In this document: one piece after another, positions 45,390 to 52,720 of the stretch
Position numbering within the stretch: the stretch's first letter is position 1
Layout: each line of letters opens with the position of its first letter
DNA from: Anaerobiospirillum sp. NML120449
GTDB lineage: Bacteria; Pseudomonadota; Gammaproteobacteria; Enterobacterales; Succinivibrionaceae
DNA length: 52,720 bases
Direction of reading: 5' to 3'
Assembly (NCBI RefSeq): GCF_023051105.1
Contig: NZ_JALKIL010000032.1
Span: 1 to 52,720 of the forward strand
The notes under the pieces: generated by a model
Databases searched by the model: none
Told to the model about the DNA's origin: nothing
The model's input: only the letters and a program-made list of their open reading frames with translations
Position numbers and translations under genes: made by a program

Positions 45390-46742
45390 GGCATCTACCA
45401 GGCGGCCCTTGACGTTTTCAAAGCCGCCATTGCTCATGACAATCACATCAGTGTTGTCATCAACTGCAGCTACTACCCTGTCAATGAGGTCAGCTGTGGT
45501 GGTATCGATGATGTGCAGAGGCTTTGGACAGTCGGTAACCAGACGGCTCATATCCCAGCTTACGGCCTCATTCTGATAGACAAAGACCTCATCTGCAGCG
45601 CTGAAAGACTGACCGAGCAGCTCGGAGTTGGCGCCCATCTTCATGGAGTTGGAGCGTGGCTCAAAAACACATACTATGCGGCGCTGCTCGCCCATCTTCT
45701 TGCGCAGGCCGTCAATTGTGGTGGCAATGGCGGTTGGATGGTGAGCAAAGTCGTCATAGACACGCACATTACCAATCTGGCCAACCAGCTCCATACGGCG
45801 CTTTGGCATCTTAAACTCGGCCATGGCACGGGCACCTTCCTCAAAGGAAACACCGGCCTCATGGGCTGCCAGCAGGGCCATAAAAGCATTATGGGCATTG
45901 TGCAGACCAGTGGCATTGATGGTGACTGAACAGAGCTTTTTGCCCTCACGGTCCTTTACTGAAAACTCAGAGCCGTCGGCACTGTCGATGCTCAGCACAT
46001 AAGGACAGGTATCTGAACCTGTGGCCAGAGGCTTTGCCCACAGCCCCTTGTCTATGGTGGACTGGACATTGGCATCATCGGCCGGATAAATCACGGTACC
46101 TGAGGAAGGGATGATGCGTATCATCTGATGGAACTGCTTTTTGATGTCTTCAATGGAATTGAAGATATCAGCATGATCAAATTCAATATTGTTGATGATT
46201 GCGATATTAGGGTGGTAGTGAACGAACTTGGAGCGCTTGTCAAAGAAAGAGCAGTCGTACTCGTCAGCTTCAATGACAAAGAACTCGCTGTCGGTCACAC
46301 GGGCAGAGTAGCCAAAGTTCTCTGGTATACCACCTACGAGAAAGCCCGGATTCTTACCTGCATATTCGAGTATCCAGGTGAGCATGGCTGTAGTGGTGGT
46401 CTTGCCGTGAGTACCGGAGACGGCCAGTACAGTACGGGAACGCAGACACAGATCCTCAAGGAAGCCCGGACCTGACACATAGTTAAGGCGTTCATCGAGC
46501 ATACGCTCGATTACAGGCATACCGCGCTTCATGACATTTCCGACCACAATGAGATCAGGCCTGATATCCAGCTGGGCGGCATCATAGCCCTGGTAGATGG
46601 TAATACCGGCCTCCTGCAGCTCATCGCTCATAGGTGGGTAAACGTTCTGATCTGAACCGGTAACCTTATGTCCTGCCTGCTTGGCAATAAGAGCAATACC
46701 TCCCATGAAGGTACCGCAGATTCCTAAGATATGAATATGCAT
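45369..46742 (-). CDS. mpl: UDP-N-acetylmuramate:L-Ala-gamma-D-Glu-meso-DAP ligase
   Basis: Cytosolic Mur-ligase-family enzyme of 457 aa that attaches recycled murein tripeptide to UDP-MurNAc. The N-terminal Rossmann domain is 'MHIHILGICGTFMGGIALIAKQAGHKVTGSD'. The P-loop is GTHGKTT (110-116). 'EADEYDCSFFDKRSKFVHYHPNIAIINNIEFDHADIF' holds the Mg/ATP-site Glu and His. The C-terminal domain has 'MPKRRMELVG', 'VYDDFAHHPTAI' and 'VFEPRSNSMKMG', which distinguish Mpl from MurC. The length equals E. coli Mpl (457). The start at 46742 is fixed by homology; the frame stays open 73 codons upstream through repeats encoding WCSPYG, which I judge non-coding. No clear Shine-Dalgarno. Pairs functionally with MltG in wall turnover. 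Confidence 0.95.
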   Translation of the reverse strand: MHIHILGICGTFMGGIALIAKQAGHKVTGSDQNVYPPMSDELQEAGITIYQGYDAAQLDIRPDLIVVGNVMKRGMPVIERMLDERLNYVSGPGFLEDLCLRSRTVLAVSGTHGKTTTTAMLTWILEYAGKNPGFLVGGIPENFGYSARVTDSEFFVIEADEYDCSFFDKRSKFVHYHPNIAIINNIEFDHADIFNSIEDIKKQFHQMIRIIPSSGTVIYPADDANVQSTIDKGLWAKPLATGSDTCPYVLSIDSADGSEFSVKDREGKKLCSVTINATGLHNAHNAFMALLAAHEAGVSFEEGARAMAEFKMPKRRMELVGQIGNVRVYDDFAHHPTAIATTIDGLRKKMGEQRRIVCVFEPRSNSMKMGANSELLGQSFSAADEVFVYQNEAVSWDMSRLVTDCPKPLHIIDTTTADLIDRVVAAVDDNTDVIVMSNGGFENVKGRLVDALRKARG

Positions 46743-46789
46743 GATGGTATGACTGTGTTGAAAGGGCAAACTGGTAACGCGCGCCCTGC

Positions 46790-46885
46790 GTGGCACCATA
46801 TAGCGATGACCATATGGCGAGCACCATATAGAGGACATCAGATGGCAGTCACCATATGGAGAGCACCATATGACGGTCTGCATAT
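46790..46885. repeat. CCATAT-rich 42-bp repeat upstream of mpl
   Basis: ACCATATGG(C/A)GAGCACCATAT occurs at 46809-46829 and 46851-46871 (42-bp period), with partial copies at 46793 and 46880. The core CATATG is palindromic, so the units can pair with each other. Located 50-140 nt upstream of the mpl start. Confidence 0.75.
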
Positions 46886-46960
46886 GGCTGGCTCCACAGA
46901 GCGTATCTGCAAGCCTGTGAGCCGAGAGCTCAGGGGCAGCCGTTCTGCCTGAAAAGGGCA

Positions 46961-47012
46961 TGAAAAAGCCGGGTAATGCTCAAAGCTGTATGCTCAAAGT
47001 ATTAACCCGGCC
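46961..47012 (-). terminator. Terminator of apbE
   Basis: On the minus strand GCCGGGT (47011-47005) pairs with ACCCGGC (46974-46968), followed by TTTTT. The 30-nt interior contains a direct repeat ATGCTCAAAG. About 50 nt past the apbE stop. Confidence 0.8.
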
Positions 47013-47063
47013 TCTATTGTCGTCTAAAATCGCCGGAAATGCAGCAACTTCAGCTGTCCTGTC

Positions 47064-48185
47064 TTACTTGGCAGGAGTGATATTGTTATTTACTACGCAC
47101 TTGAGGTAAGGCTCGAAGGTACGTGAGTAGGTAGCCAGCTGTTTGCCATTTTCGTCAATTTCAATGGCGTATACAGGCATATCGTTCTTATTGCCCCACT
47201 CTACAGCGGCCTTGGCACCCAGTACCAGCAAACCGGTATCAAGGGCATCAGTTACCATGGCGCTGCGGCCCAGTACTGATACAGATACGGTGCGGTGGTC
47301 AATTGGCTTGCCAGTATTGGTATTGATGACGTGAGAGTAGAACTTGTTGGTCTCTTCATCAAGGAAGAAGTTGCGGTAGGAACCGGCAGTGGAGATAGCC
47401 ATGTCATGAGGGCAGACTACCTGATAGACACGGGCACCCTGGCTTAAAGGATCCTCAATGCCTACACGCCAGAGCTTGCCATCAGGGTTACCACCCTTGG
47501 AACGGATAGCACCGGCAACAGCAATCATGTAGCTGGTCAGGCCCTTTTCATCCATAAGGGCAGCCAGCTCATCAGCGGCCAGACCTTCACCAATGGTGGA
47601 CAGGTCCAGAGCCACACGTGGATCGTGCTTGCGCAGGTAGGCGGTATTACCGGCACGGCGCAGTTCAAACTTGTCCAGGCCTACATAGGAACGGGTGGTC
47701 TTAATCTGCTCATCAGTTGGGGACTTCTTAATATCTCCCTGAGGACCAAAGCCCCAGAGATTTACCAGAGGACCTACAGTTGGGTCCATGGCCTGATCAA
47801 CCAGACGGGACTGGCGGATAACCTCTTCCATAATGCCGGCCAGATAGCCTGAGATTACAAAGTCCTCAGTACTGTCAAAGGCATTGAAGCGGGCAATTTC
47901 AGCTTCCTTGTCAAAAGAGGAAATGGCATCAGATACTTTCTTGAAGATGAACTCGGCATCATTACGCAGAGTTTCTTCACCGCCTGGATAGCCACCTGGC
48001 ACAGTGATGTAGTAGAAAGTGCCAAAGGTCTTGCCATCGATCTTGGTTACGGAAGTGGACTTCTCGGTAACCTGGTCAGCTGGGCGGTCAGGCTCCTGGT
48101 CCTTGCAGCCAGAAAGGCTTAAGGTCATACAGGCGGCTGCAACAACAGCTGAAAGAGAAAGTACTTTCTTAAATTTAGTCACCAT
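47064..48185 (-). CDS. apbE: FAD:protein FMN transferase (ApbE lipoprotein)
   Basis: Membrane-anchored periplasmic flavin transferase of 373 aa that links FMN covalently to Thr in NqrB/NqrC or RnfG/RnfD. The lipoprotein signal ends LSLSGC (Cys about 27). Domain motifs: 'FGTFYYITVPG', 'AISSFDKEAEIARFNAF', 'MDPTVGPLVNLWGFGP', 'VALDLSTIGEGLAADELAALM', 'ISTAGSYRNFF', 'YSHVINTNTGKPIDHRTVSVSVLG' and the Mg-binding 'VTDALDTGLLVLG'. The usual GG in the nucleotide loop reads AG (VAVAGAIRSKGG). The start is ambiguous: AAAGGGG directly abuts ATG-ATG-GTG (48188, 48185, 48182), so the second or third codon has better spacing. It follows the NqrM-like gene, supporting a role in Na+-NQR assembly. Confidence 0.93.
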   Translation of the reverse strand: MVTKFKKVLSLSAVVAAACMTLSLSGCKDQEPDRPADQVTEKSTSVTKIDGKTFGTFYYITVPGGYPGGEETLRNDAEFIFKKVSDAISSFDKEAEIARFNAFDSTEDFVISGYLAGIMEEVIRQSRLVDQAMDPTVGPLVNLWGFGPQGDIKKSPTDEQIKTTRSYVGLDKFELRRAGNTAYLRKHDPRVALDLSTIGEGLAADELAALMDEKGLTSYMIAVAGAIRSKGGNPDGKLWRVGIEDPLSQGARVYQVVCPHDMAISTAGSYRNFFLDEETNKFYSHVINTNTGKPIDHRTVSVSVLGRSAMVTDALDTGLLVLGAKAAVEWGNKNDMPVYAIEIDENGKQLATYSRTFEPYLKCVVNNNITPAK

Positions 48186-48703
48186 CATCCCCTTTAAAAT
48201 AAGTTTCTGCAGTTACTGCTCACAGCCCGGTCAGGCTGCTTGTTCATAATACGACAGGCTCCGGCATTACTGCGCTTTCACCATTACCAGCGCCCGCCCC
48301 TGCACCTGCAACGGCATCATGCAGACAGCGAACAGCCGCAAAATCATCAGGCCCGGCCCGGCAGCAGCCCAGGCGCCTGAATCACCCAGCCATACGGGAT
48401 AACTGGCATATGCAGCGATCATACACCAAAGACAAATCAGCCATAAAGGCACGATCCATCTAAATATAAGTTATTTTGCGCTCCCGATAACATCCATAAA
48501 CACGAATGAGCCACAAAACAGCGCAAAAAAAATCTACCCCGCCCGGCCAGCCATTCCAGCCTCATCCGGGATGGCCCAACAGGACATGGAGCATCGTAAC
48601 TGCATGCCCCCACGCCAGCAACAGGCACGGGCCAGGACTTAACCGCTATGCTTCAGAACAGGACTTCACCAGGCATGGGGATACATGCATGCTTCCAGGC
48701 TGA
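48186..48703. other. Spacer between NqrM-like gene and apbE
   Basis: No gene supported. The apbE promoter must lie here because a terminator (48704-48753) follows the NqrM-like gene. An AT-rich spot at 48460-48535 is the likeliest place, but no clear -35/-10 pair was assigned. Confidence 0.35.
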
Positions 48704-48753
48704 CAAAAAAATTGCCCGCAGTCCCTGCCCTGTGGGCCGGTAAGACTGCGGGC
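48704..48753 (-). terminator. Terminator of the NqrM-like gene
   Basis: On the minus strand GCCCGCAGTC (48753-48744) pairs with GACTGCGGGC (48723-48714) around a 20-nt interior, followed by AATTTTTTTG. Confidence 0.9.
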
Positions 48754-48803
48754 ATTTGATGCACGGTGCAGAACGTTGCCGTACATTGGCTGCCCTGGCT
48801 TTA

Positions 48804-49058
48804 TCAGACCTGCTTGAAAGCGATATTGTCCTTGCCCTGGGCGCTCTCGTGCTCAGTATCGTTAAGGCACTTCTTGGTTGGCTTGCGTTGCTGGCCCTGG
48901 AAGCCGCAGGAGCTGTTGGTGCAGGCGACACAGGTCAGGCCCTCAAGAATGGCGTGAGCCTCGCTTTCAGACTTGAGACCGCCTCTCTTGAAAATCATGC
49001 CCATTGCCAGGCAGAAAACGAAAACCAGAAAAATGCCGAATGAAACCAGGTAAACCAT
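48804..49058 (-). CDS. nqrM: NqrM-like protein (Na+-NQR maturation, DUF539), divergent
   Basis: Small protein of 84 aa with one N-terminal TM helix (VYLVSFGIFLVFVFCLAMGMIF) followed by KRGGLKSESEAHAILEGL. A Cys cluster C-x2-C-x4-C (TCVACTNSSC) and a further Cys (KKC) come next, then a charged tail. NqrM proteins have this architecture and are needed for iron insertion into NqrD/NqrE. The next gene on the strand is apbE, the other Na+-NQR maturation factor, which supports the call. The usual KGSCGGL motif after the TM helix is replaced by RGGLKSESEA, so this is a divergent member or a related Cys-rich membrane protein. GAGGTG lies 7 nt before the ATG. The nqrABCDEF operon is not in the window. 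Confidence 0.65.
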   Translation of the reverse strand: MVYLVSFGIFLVFVFCLAMGMIFKRGGLKSESEAHAILEGLTCVACTNSSCGFQGQQRKPTKKCLNDTEHESAQGKDNIAFKQV

Positions 49059-49533
49059 AAAACACCTCAGTAGCCTGAGCTATAGAAAATTAACAGTGAT
49101 CCTAAAAGATCTCCCGCTATCCCTGACCAAGCTGATCGAGCCAAAAGCTTTATCCGGCCTGAGCTTACTATTGAGCAGAGATTTATCAGCTGCCATGTGT
49201 CCAGGCAGCTGACCATCTATTTAACACCAGTGACCGCCTGATCTCAAGGAAAAAGCACGTTTTTAGCGACAAAGAACAGATAAGAATTGTCATTACTCCG
49301 CAATGACAGCTCAACGCCACCGCCATATCCCCAGGATAAGGTCCTTCACTTAGCATCACGCCATTACCTGCCCTGCAGCTGTCCCGGCATCAGCCCGGAC
49401 ACAGCAGAGGTTCCCGCTCTGTGCTGCAACCAGTCTGCCTGCGAAGTAGTACCTCATGTGTCCGTATGCGCAGCATACCAGGCTCTCAGGACATATGAGC
49501 TGCAGTATGTCAGGGCAGCTCACTTTGATTGAT
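49059..49533. other. Divergent intergenic region, NqrM-like gene and proS
   Basis: No gene supported. It should contain the minus-strand promoter of the NqrM-like gene. The proS promoter lies at its right end. Confidence 0.35.
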
Positions 49534-49562
49534 TTGGTTTAGCTGCAAAGTGGTCATATAAT
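49534..49562 (+). promoter_or_regulatory. Probable proS promoter
   Basis: TTGGTT (49534-49539), a 17-nt spacer and a perfect TATAAT (49557-49562), about 170 nt before the proS start. Confidence 0.65.
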
Positions 49563-49737
49563 GTCTGCGGATCTGAAAAGGCATATCTTTCAGGGATGCA
49601 GCAGCCCGGGCTGCTGTTAACTCCATAAGATACGCCCTTTGAGAACATGTCCAGAGCACAGCATTACGACCAGACCAGACAGGGACTGGCCTTGCTTATC
49701 TTTGGGGTCAATCTTTTCTTTAGGGTTTTATTTTTCC

Positions 49738-51462
49738 ATGCGTACCAGTCATTACTTACTCGCAACTTTAAAAGAGAATCCAGTCGAGGCCGTTGTTGAC
49801 AGCCACCGTCTGATGTTGCGTGCCGGTCTGATCCGCCAGGTAGCCTCAGGTATTTATAACTGGCTGCCTACCGGTATGAGAGTTCTACACAAAGTGGAAG
49901 CCATTGTTCGCGAAGAGATGAACAAGAAAGGCGCCATCGAACTTTCCATGCCTGTGGTTCAGCCCGCTGACTTATGGCGTGAGTCCGGTCGCTATGTAAA
50001 GTACGGCCCTGAGCTGTGCCGCCTCAATGACCGCAAGCAGAATGAGTTCGTTCTGGGCCCTACCCACGAGGAGGTCATCACTGCTCTGTGCCGCTATGAG
50101 ATCAAGTCAGCCCGTCAGCTGCCACTTAATCTCTATCAGATTCAGACCAAGTTCCGTGACGAAGTACGTCCACGCTTTGGCGTAATGCGCGGCCGTGAGT
50201 TCATCATGAAGGACGGCTACTCCTTCCACGTTGACCACGAGTCCCTCGAGAAGACCTACCAGGACATGTACGATGCTTATACCAACATCTTTACCCGTCT
50301 TGGTCTGACCTTCCGTGCTGTAGAGGCTGATACCGGCTCCATCGGTGGCAACAACTCCCACGAGTTCCAGGTTCTGGCAGATGCCGGCGAAGACACCATC
50401 GCCTACTCTGATGAGTCAAGCTACGCAGCCAATATCGAAATGGCTGAGGCCGTAGCTCCGCAGGGCACCCGTGGTGAGCCAGGCGAAGCCTGCTCCAAGG
50501 CTGCCACCCCAGGCTGCCACAGCGTTGACGAGGCAGCTGCAGCCCTTAAGCTCGATGCAAACCAGGTTTTAAAGAGCCTCGTTGTACGCGGCGAGCCTGA
50601 TGAGAATGGCCAGTATGATCTCATTCTGCTGGCCTTACGTGGCAATCAGGAGTTAAATGAGATTAAGGCTGGCAAGATTAAGGGCGTAGCCAATCCTGTT
50701 GAGTTTGCTACCGACGAGGAAATCTTCTTGTTCACCGGTGCTCATCCAGGCTCACTTGGTCCAGTAGGCTTCAAGGGCCGCGTGATTATTGACCGCAACG
50801 TCAACATCATGAGCAACTTTGCCTGCGGCGCCAACGAGGATGGTTTCCACTTAATCAATGTTAACCTCGACCGCGACATCACCGGCTATGAAGTAGCTGA
50901 TCTGCGCAATGTTGAAGAGGGCGATCCAAGCCCTGATGGCAAGGGCCGTCTGCACCTGCGCAAGGGTATTGAGGTAGGCCAGGTTTTCATGCTCGGCACC
51001 AAGTACTCTGAGGCTATGGGCGCTACCGTTACCGACTCCAATGGCAAGGCTGTCCCTATGGAGATGGGCTGCTACGGCATCGGCGTAACCCGCGTAGTTG
51101 CTGCTGCCATCGAGCAGCACCATGATGACAAGGGCATTGTATGGCCTGACTCCATGGCTCCATTCACCGTAGGTATTATCGCTCTTGGTCTGGGCAAGTC
51201 CCCTGAGGTTGCCGAAGCGGCTGAGAAGCTCTACAAGGAGCTTGAGGACCAGGGCATTGAGGTTCTGTACGATGACCGCGATGAGCGTGCCGGCGTAATG
51301 TTCTCCGACATGGAGTTAATCGGTATCCCTCATGTGATCACTATCGGTGCCAAGGGTCTTGGCCAGGGCATTATCGAATACAAGAACCGCCGCAGCGGCG
51401 AGCGCGAGAACATCCCTGCAGACCAGATTCTCGACGCCATCAAGGCCAGAATCAACCGCTAA
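49738..51462 (+). CDS. proS: Prolyl-tRNA synthetase
   Basis: Class II aminoacyl-tRNA synthetase of 574 aa, bacterial type, with the YbaK-like editing insertion between motifs 2 and 3. N-terminal '[53 protein letters not shown]', motif 2 '[25 protein letters not shown]', the editing domain about residues 230-390 ('[37 protein letters not shown]', '[13 protein letters not shown]') and motif 3 '[30 protein letters not shown]' are intact. The C-terminal anticodon-binding domain is intact too. Start 49738 matches the E. coli length (572). The Shine-Dalgarno is poor (TAGGG about 12 nt away). An ORF extension upstream is not conserved-looking. Confidence 0.97.
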   Translation: MRTSHYLLATLKENPVEAVVDSHRLMLRAGLIRQVASGIYNWLPTGMRVLHKVEAIVREEMNKKGAIELSMPVVQPADLWRESGRYVKYGPELCRLNDRKQNEFVLGPTHEEVITALCRYEIKSARQLPLNLYQIQTKFRDEVRPRFGVMRGREFIMKDGYSFHVDHESLEKTYQDMYDAYTNIFTRLGLTFRAVEADTGSIGGNNSHEFQVLADAGEDTIAYSDESSYAANIEMAEAVAPQGTRGEPGEACSKAATPGCHSVDEAAAALKLDANQVLKSLVVRGEPDENGQYDLILLALRGNQELNEIKAGKIKGVANPVEFATDEEIFLFTGAHPGSLGPVGFKGRVIIDRNVNIMSNFACGANEDGFHLINVNLDRDITGYEVADLRNVEEGDPSPDGKGRLHLRKGIEVGQVFMLGTKYSEAMGATVTDSNGKAVPMEMGCYGIGVTRVVAAAIEQHHDDKGIVWPDSMAPFTVGIIALGLGKSPEVAEAAEKLYKELEDQGIEVLYDDRDERAGVMFSDMELIGIPHVITIGAKGLGQGIIEYKNRRSGERENIPADQILDAIKARINR

Positions 51463-51524
51463 TCCGGCAACAAATCAATCCCGGGCCTGCCTCCAGGACA
51501 GCCCCTGGATATTAAGCTGCAACA

Positions 51525-51573
51525 AAGCCCCGCACAGCAACGGCTGCAAGCCTTGCCCTGCGGGGCTTTTTGT
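51525..51573 (+). terminator. Intrinsic terminator of proS
   Basis: A 10-bp stem AAGCCCCGCA (51525-51534) pairs with TGCGGGGCTT (51559-51568) around a 24-nt interior, followed by TTTTTG. Confidence 0.85.
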
Positions 51574-51891
51574 TTCCAGCAGGTAAACACAGAATTAAAG
51601 TAACCTCTCAAAGAGATAATGGCGTCACTGCGCTCCTCTATGGCCCACTTCTCATCAGGTACTTTATTTCTTAATAAGGAAACGATCTCACAAATGATCC
51701 CATTTATACGTGCGTCTTACTATTATCGCATGTATCTATATAGATAATATTGCAGCCTTTGCATCGACAGCCTGTTAACGGTCTAATAACCAACTGCTGT
51801 CCCGTTACAGTTGATAATGCAGGATACTGCGCAAGAAATTGGGCCCAGGCACCATTTCAGGCTAAATATACACACTTCAGGAGAGTTATAG
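51574..51891. other. proS-flagellin intergenic region
   Basis: AT-rich leader region. A 14-bp perfect palindrome TATCTATATAGATA lies at 51733-51746. GTTGATAA at 51808-51815 resembles the -10 of a sigma-28 promoter (GCCGATAA), but no matching -35 was found at the right spacing. AGGAGAG precedes the flagellin ATG. Confidence 0.4.
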
Positions 51892-52623
51892 ATGGCAGTT
51901 TATGTAAATACCAATGTCAGCTCCTTAAACGGACGCAGATACCTAAACAACGTACAGAATCAGCTCACTACTACATACCAGCGCCTCAGTTCAGGCATGA
52001 GAATCAACAGCGCCAAGGACGACGCCGCTGGTCTGCAGATATCCTCCCGATTAACCACTCAGATTAATGGCCTGAATCAGGGTAACCGCAATGCCTCCGA
52101 CGGTATTGCCCTTGCTCAGACCATTGAAGGTGCCATGGATGAAACCACATCCATGCTGCAGAAGATTCGTACCCTGGCTGTTCAGGCAGCAAACGGTACC
52201 AATACTGCTGAGGATCGCGCAGCCCTGAAGAAAGAAGCTGATGCTCTTGGTAATGAGATTACCCGTATTGCCCGTCAGACCAAGTTCGGTGGTAAGACTG
52301 TTCTTGACGGTGCTAACGATGATTCTATTTATACAAAGCCAGCTGCCGGTAATGATGTAAAAGGCAAAATGACCCTGCAAGTAGGCGCAAACAAGGGTGA
52401 CACCATCGACTTTGAGGTCGAGGCCACAATTATGTCGAAGCTTTTTGTTGCAGGCGCTGCAGGTGGTAATGCGCTATGGGATAAAGCTGCTGGTTTTACC
52501 CTTGCTACAGCGGACGATGCCAGCAAGCTAATTGCTGAAATTGATTCAGTAATTGCCAAGGTTGATGGTCAGCGCGCTGGACTAGGTGCAATACAAAACA
52601 ATCGCCACCCCCTATGGTGTTGA
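51892..52623 (+). pseudogene. Flagellin gene lacking its C-terminal end
   Basis: Flagellar filament protein, 243 aa as encoded. The N-terminal D0/D1 region is perfect (MAVYVNTNVSSLNGRRYLNN, 'RLSSGMRINSAKDDAAGLQIS', 'NRNASDGIALAQTIEGAMDE', 'ALKKEADALGNEITRIARQTKFGGKTVLDG'). A short variable D2-like part follows. Then the start of the C-terminal D1 helix 'IAEIDSVIAKVDGQRAGLGAIQNN' appears, and the sequence breaks into RHPLWC and stops. The final 45-50 residues (D0 C-terminal helix, needed for export and polymerisation) are absent, and none of the three frames after the break restores them. A terminator follows within 70 nt. It has a good Shine-Dalgarno (AGGAGAG). It may be a pseudogene, a silent donor copy for flagellin recombination, or a special minor protein. 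Confidence 0.85.
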
Positions 52624-52662
52624 CCCTTGCCAGAAAACCGCATATATAAGCCGTTTATAAGC

Positions 52663-52688
52663 AACTACCCTCGAGGTAGTTTTTTTAT
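52663..52688 (+). terminator. Intrinsic terminator after truncated flagellin
   Basis: The stem AACTACC/GGTAGTT with loop CTCGA runs into T7. Confidence 0.85.
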
Positions 52689-52720
52689 GTCTAAAATACA
52701 ACTTGTATGGCAGTTAAATG

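Noticed and set aside
51783..51815. Sigma-28 promoter for flagellin
   Set aside because: GTTGATAA resembles the -10 but no TAAA-type -35 lies at the required distance.

Overview
The window looks like chromosomal DNA of a motile, probably anaerobic gammaproteobacterium. The gene set is gammaproteobacterial: a GntR-type gluconate regulon, lptF-lptG, mltG-tmk-holB, mpl, glnD, dapD, and an apbE/NqrM pair for Na+-NQR maturation. A host-associated Succinivibrionaceae (Anaerobiospirillum/Succinivibrio-like) origin is my inference from the protein style and the loose gene packing. It is not proven here. About 57% of the window is convincingly coding. Intergenic gaps of 0.4-2.2 kb are the rule, and many carry short degenerate tandem repeats (19-63 bp units) and strong hairpins.

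Layout. 1-166: the 5' end of a group IIC-like intron on the minus strand, directly after an intrinsic terminator. 380-6713: a chemoreceptor and three paralogous family-3 solute-binding proteins, all minus strand, with no permease or ATPase. 8075-8419: a cyclophilin-like protein, followed by a 38/39-bp repeat array. 10617-17918: a gluconate/Entner-Doudoroff regulon (edd and gntK on minus, gntT and gntR on plus) with two clusters of GntR-type operators between the divergent arms. 18298-25151: a GNAT acetyltransferase, map, glnD and dapD. 26524-28476: an unknown membrane protein, tRNA-Leu(CAA), and a small secreted protein with a poly-Asp tail. 28666-35861: lptF-lptG and mltG-tmk-holB, minus strand. 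37230-40097: valS. 42210-46742: an unknown secreted protein, metY and mpl. 47064-49058: NqrM-like gene and apbE. 49738-51462: proS. 51892-52623: a flagellin gene that lacks its C-terminal end.

How the genes work together. GntT imports gluconate, GntK phosphorylates it and Edd dehydrates 6-phosphogluconate. GntR probably represses both arms through the 16-bp operators. LptF/LptG are the membrane subunits of the LPS exporter. MltG and Mpl act in peptidoglycan termination and recycling. ApbE and NqrM mature the sodium-pumping NADH:quinone reductase. The chemoreceptor, the binding proteins and the flagellin point to chemotactic motility and amino-acid scavenging.

The most unusual items are the intron placed at a terminator, the three-site tandem GntR operator, the MCP/orphan binding-protein cluster with a leader motif shared by two members, repeats that appear to be seeded by gene 3' ends (lptF, mpl), the Asp-tailed secreted protein, the Cys-rich insertion in a GNAT enzyme, and the truncated flagellin.
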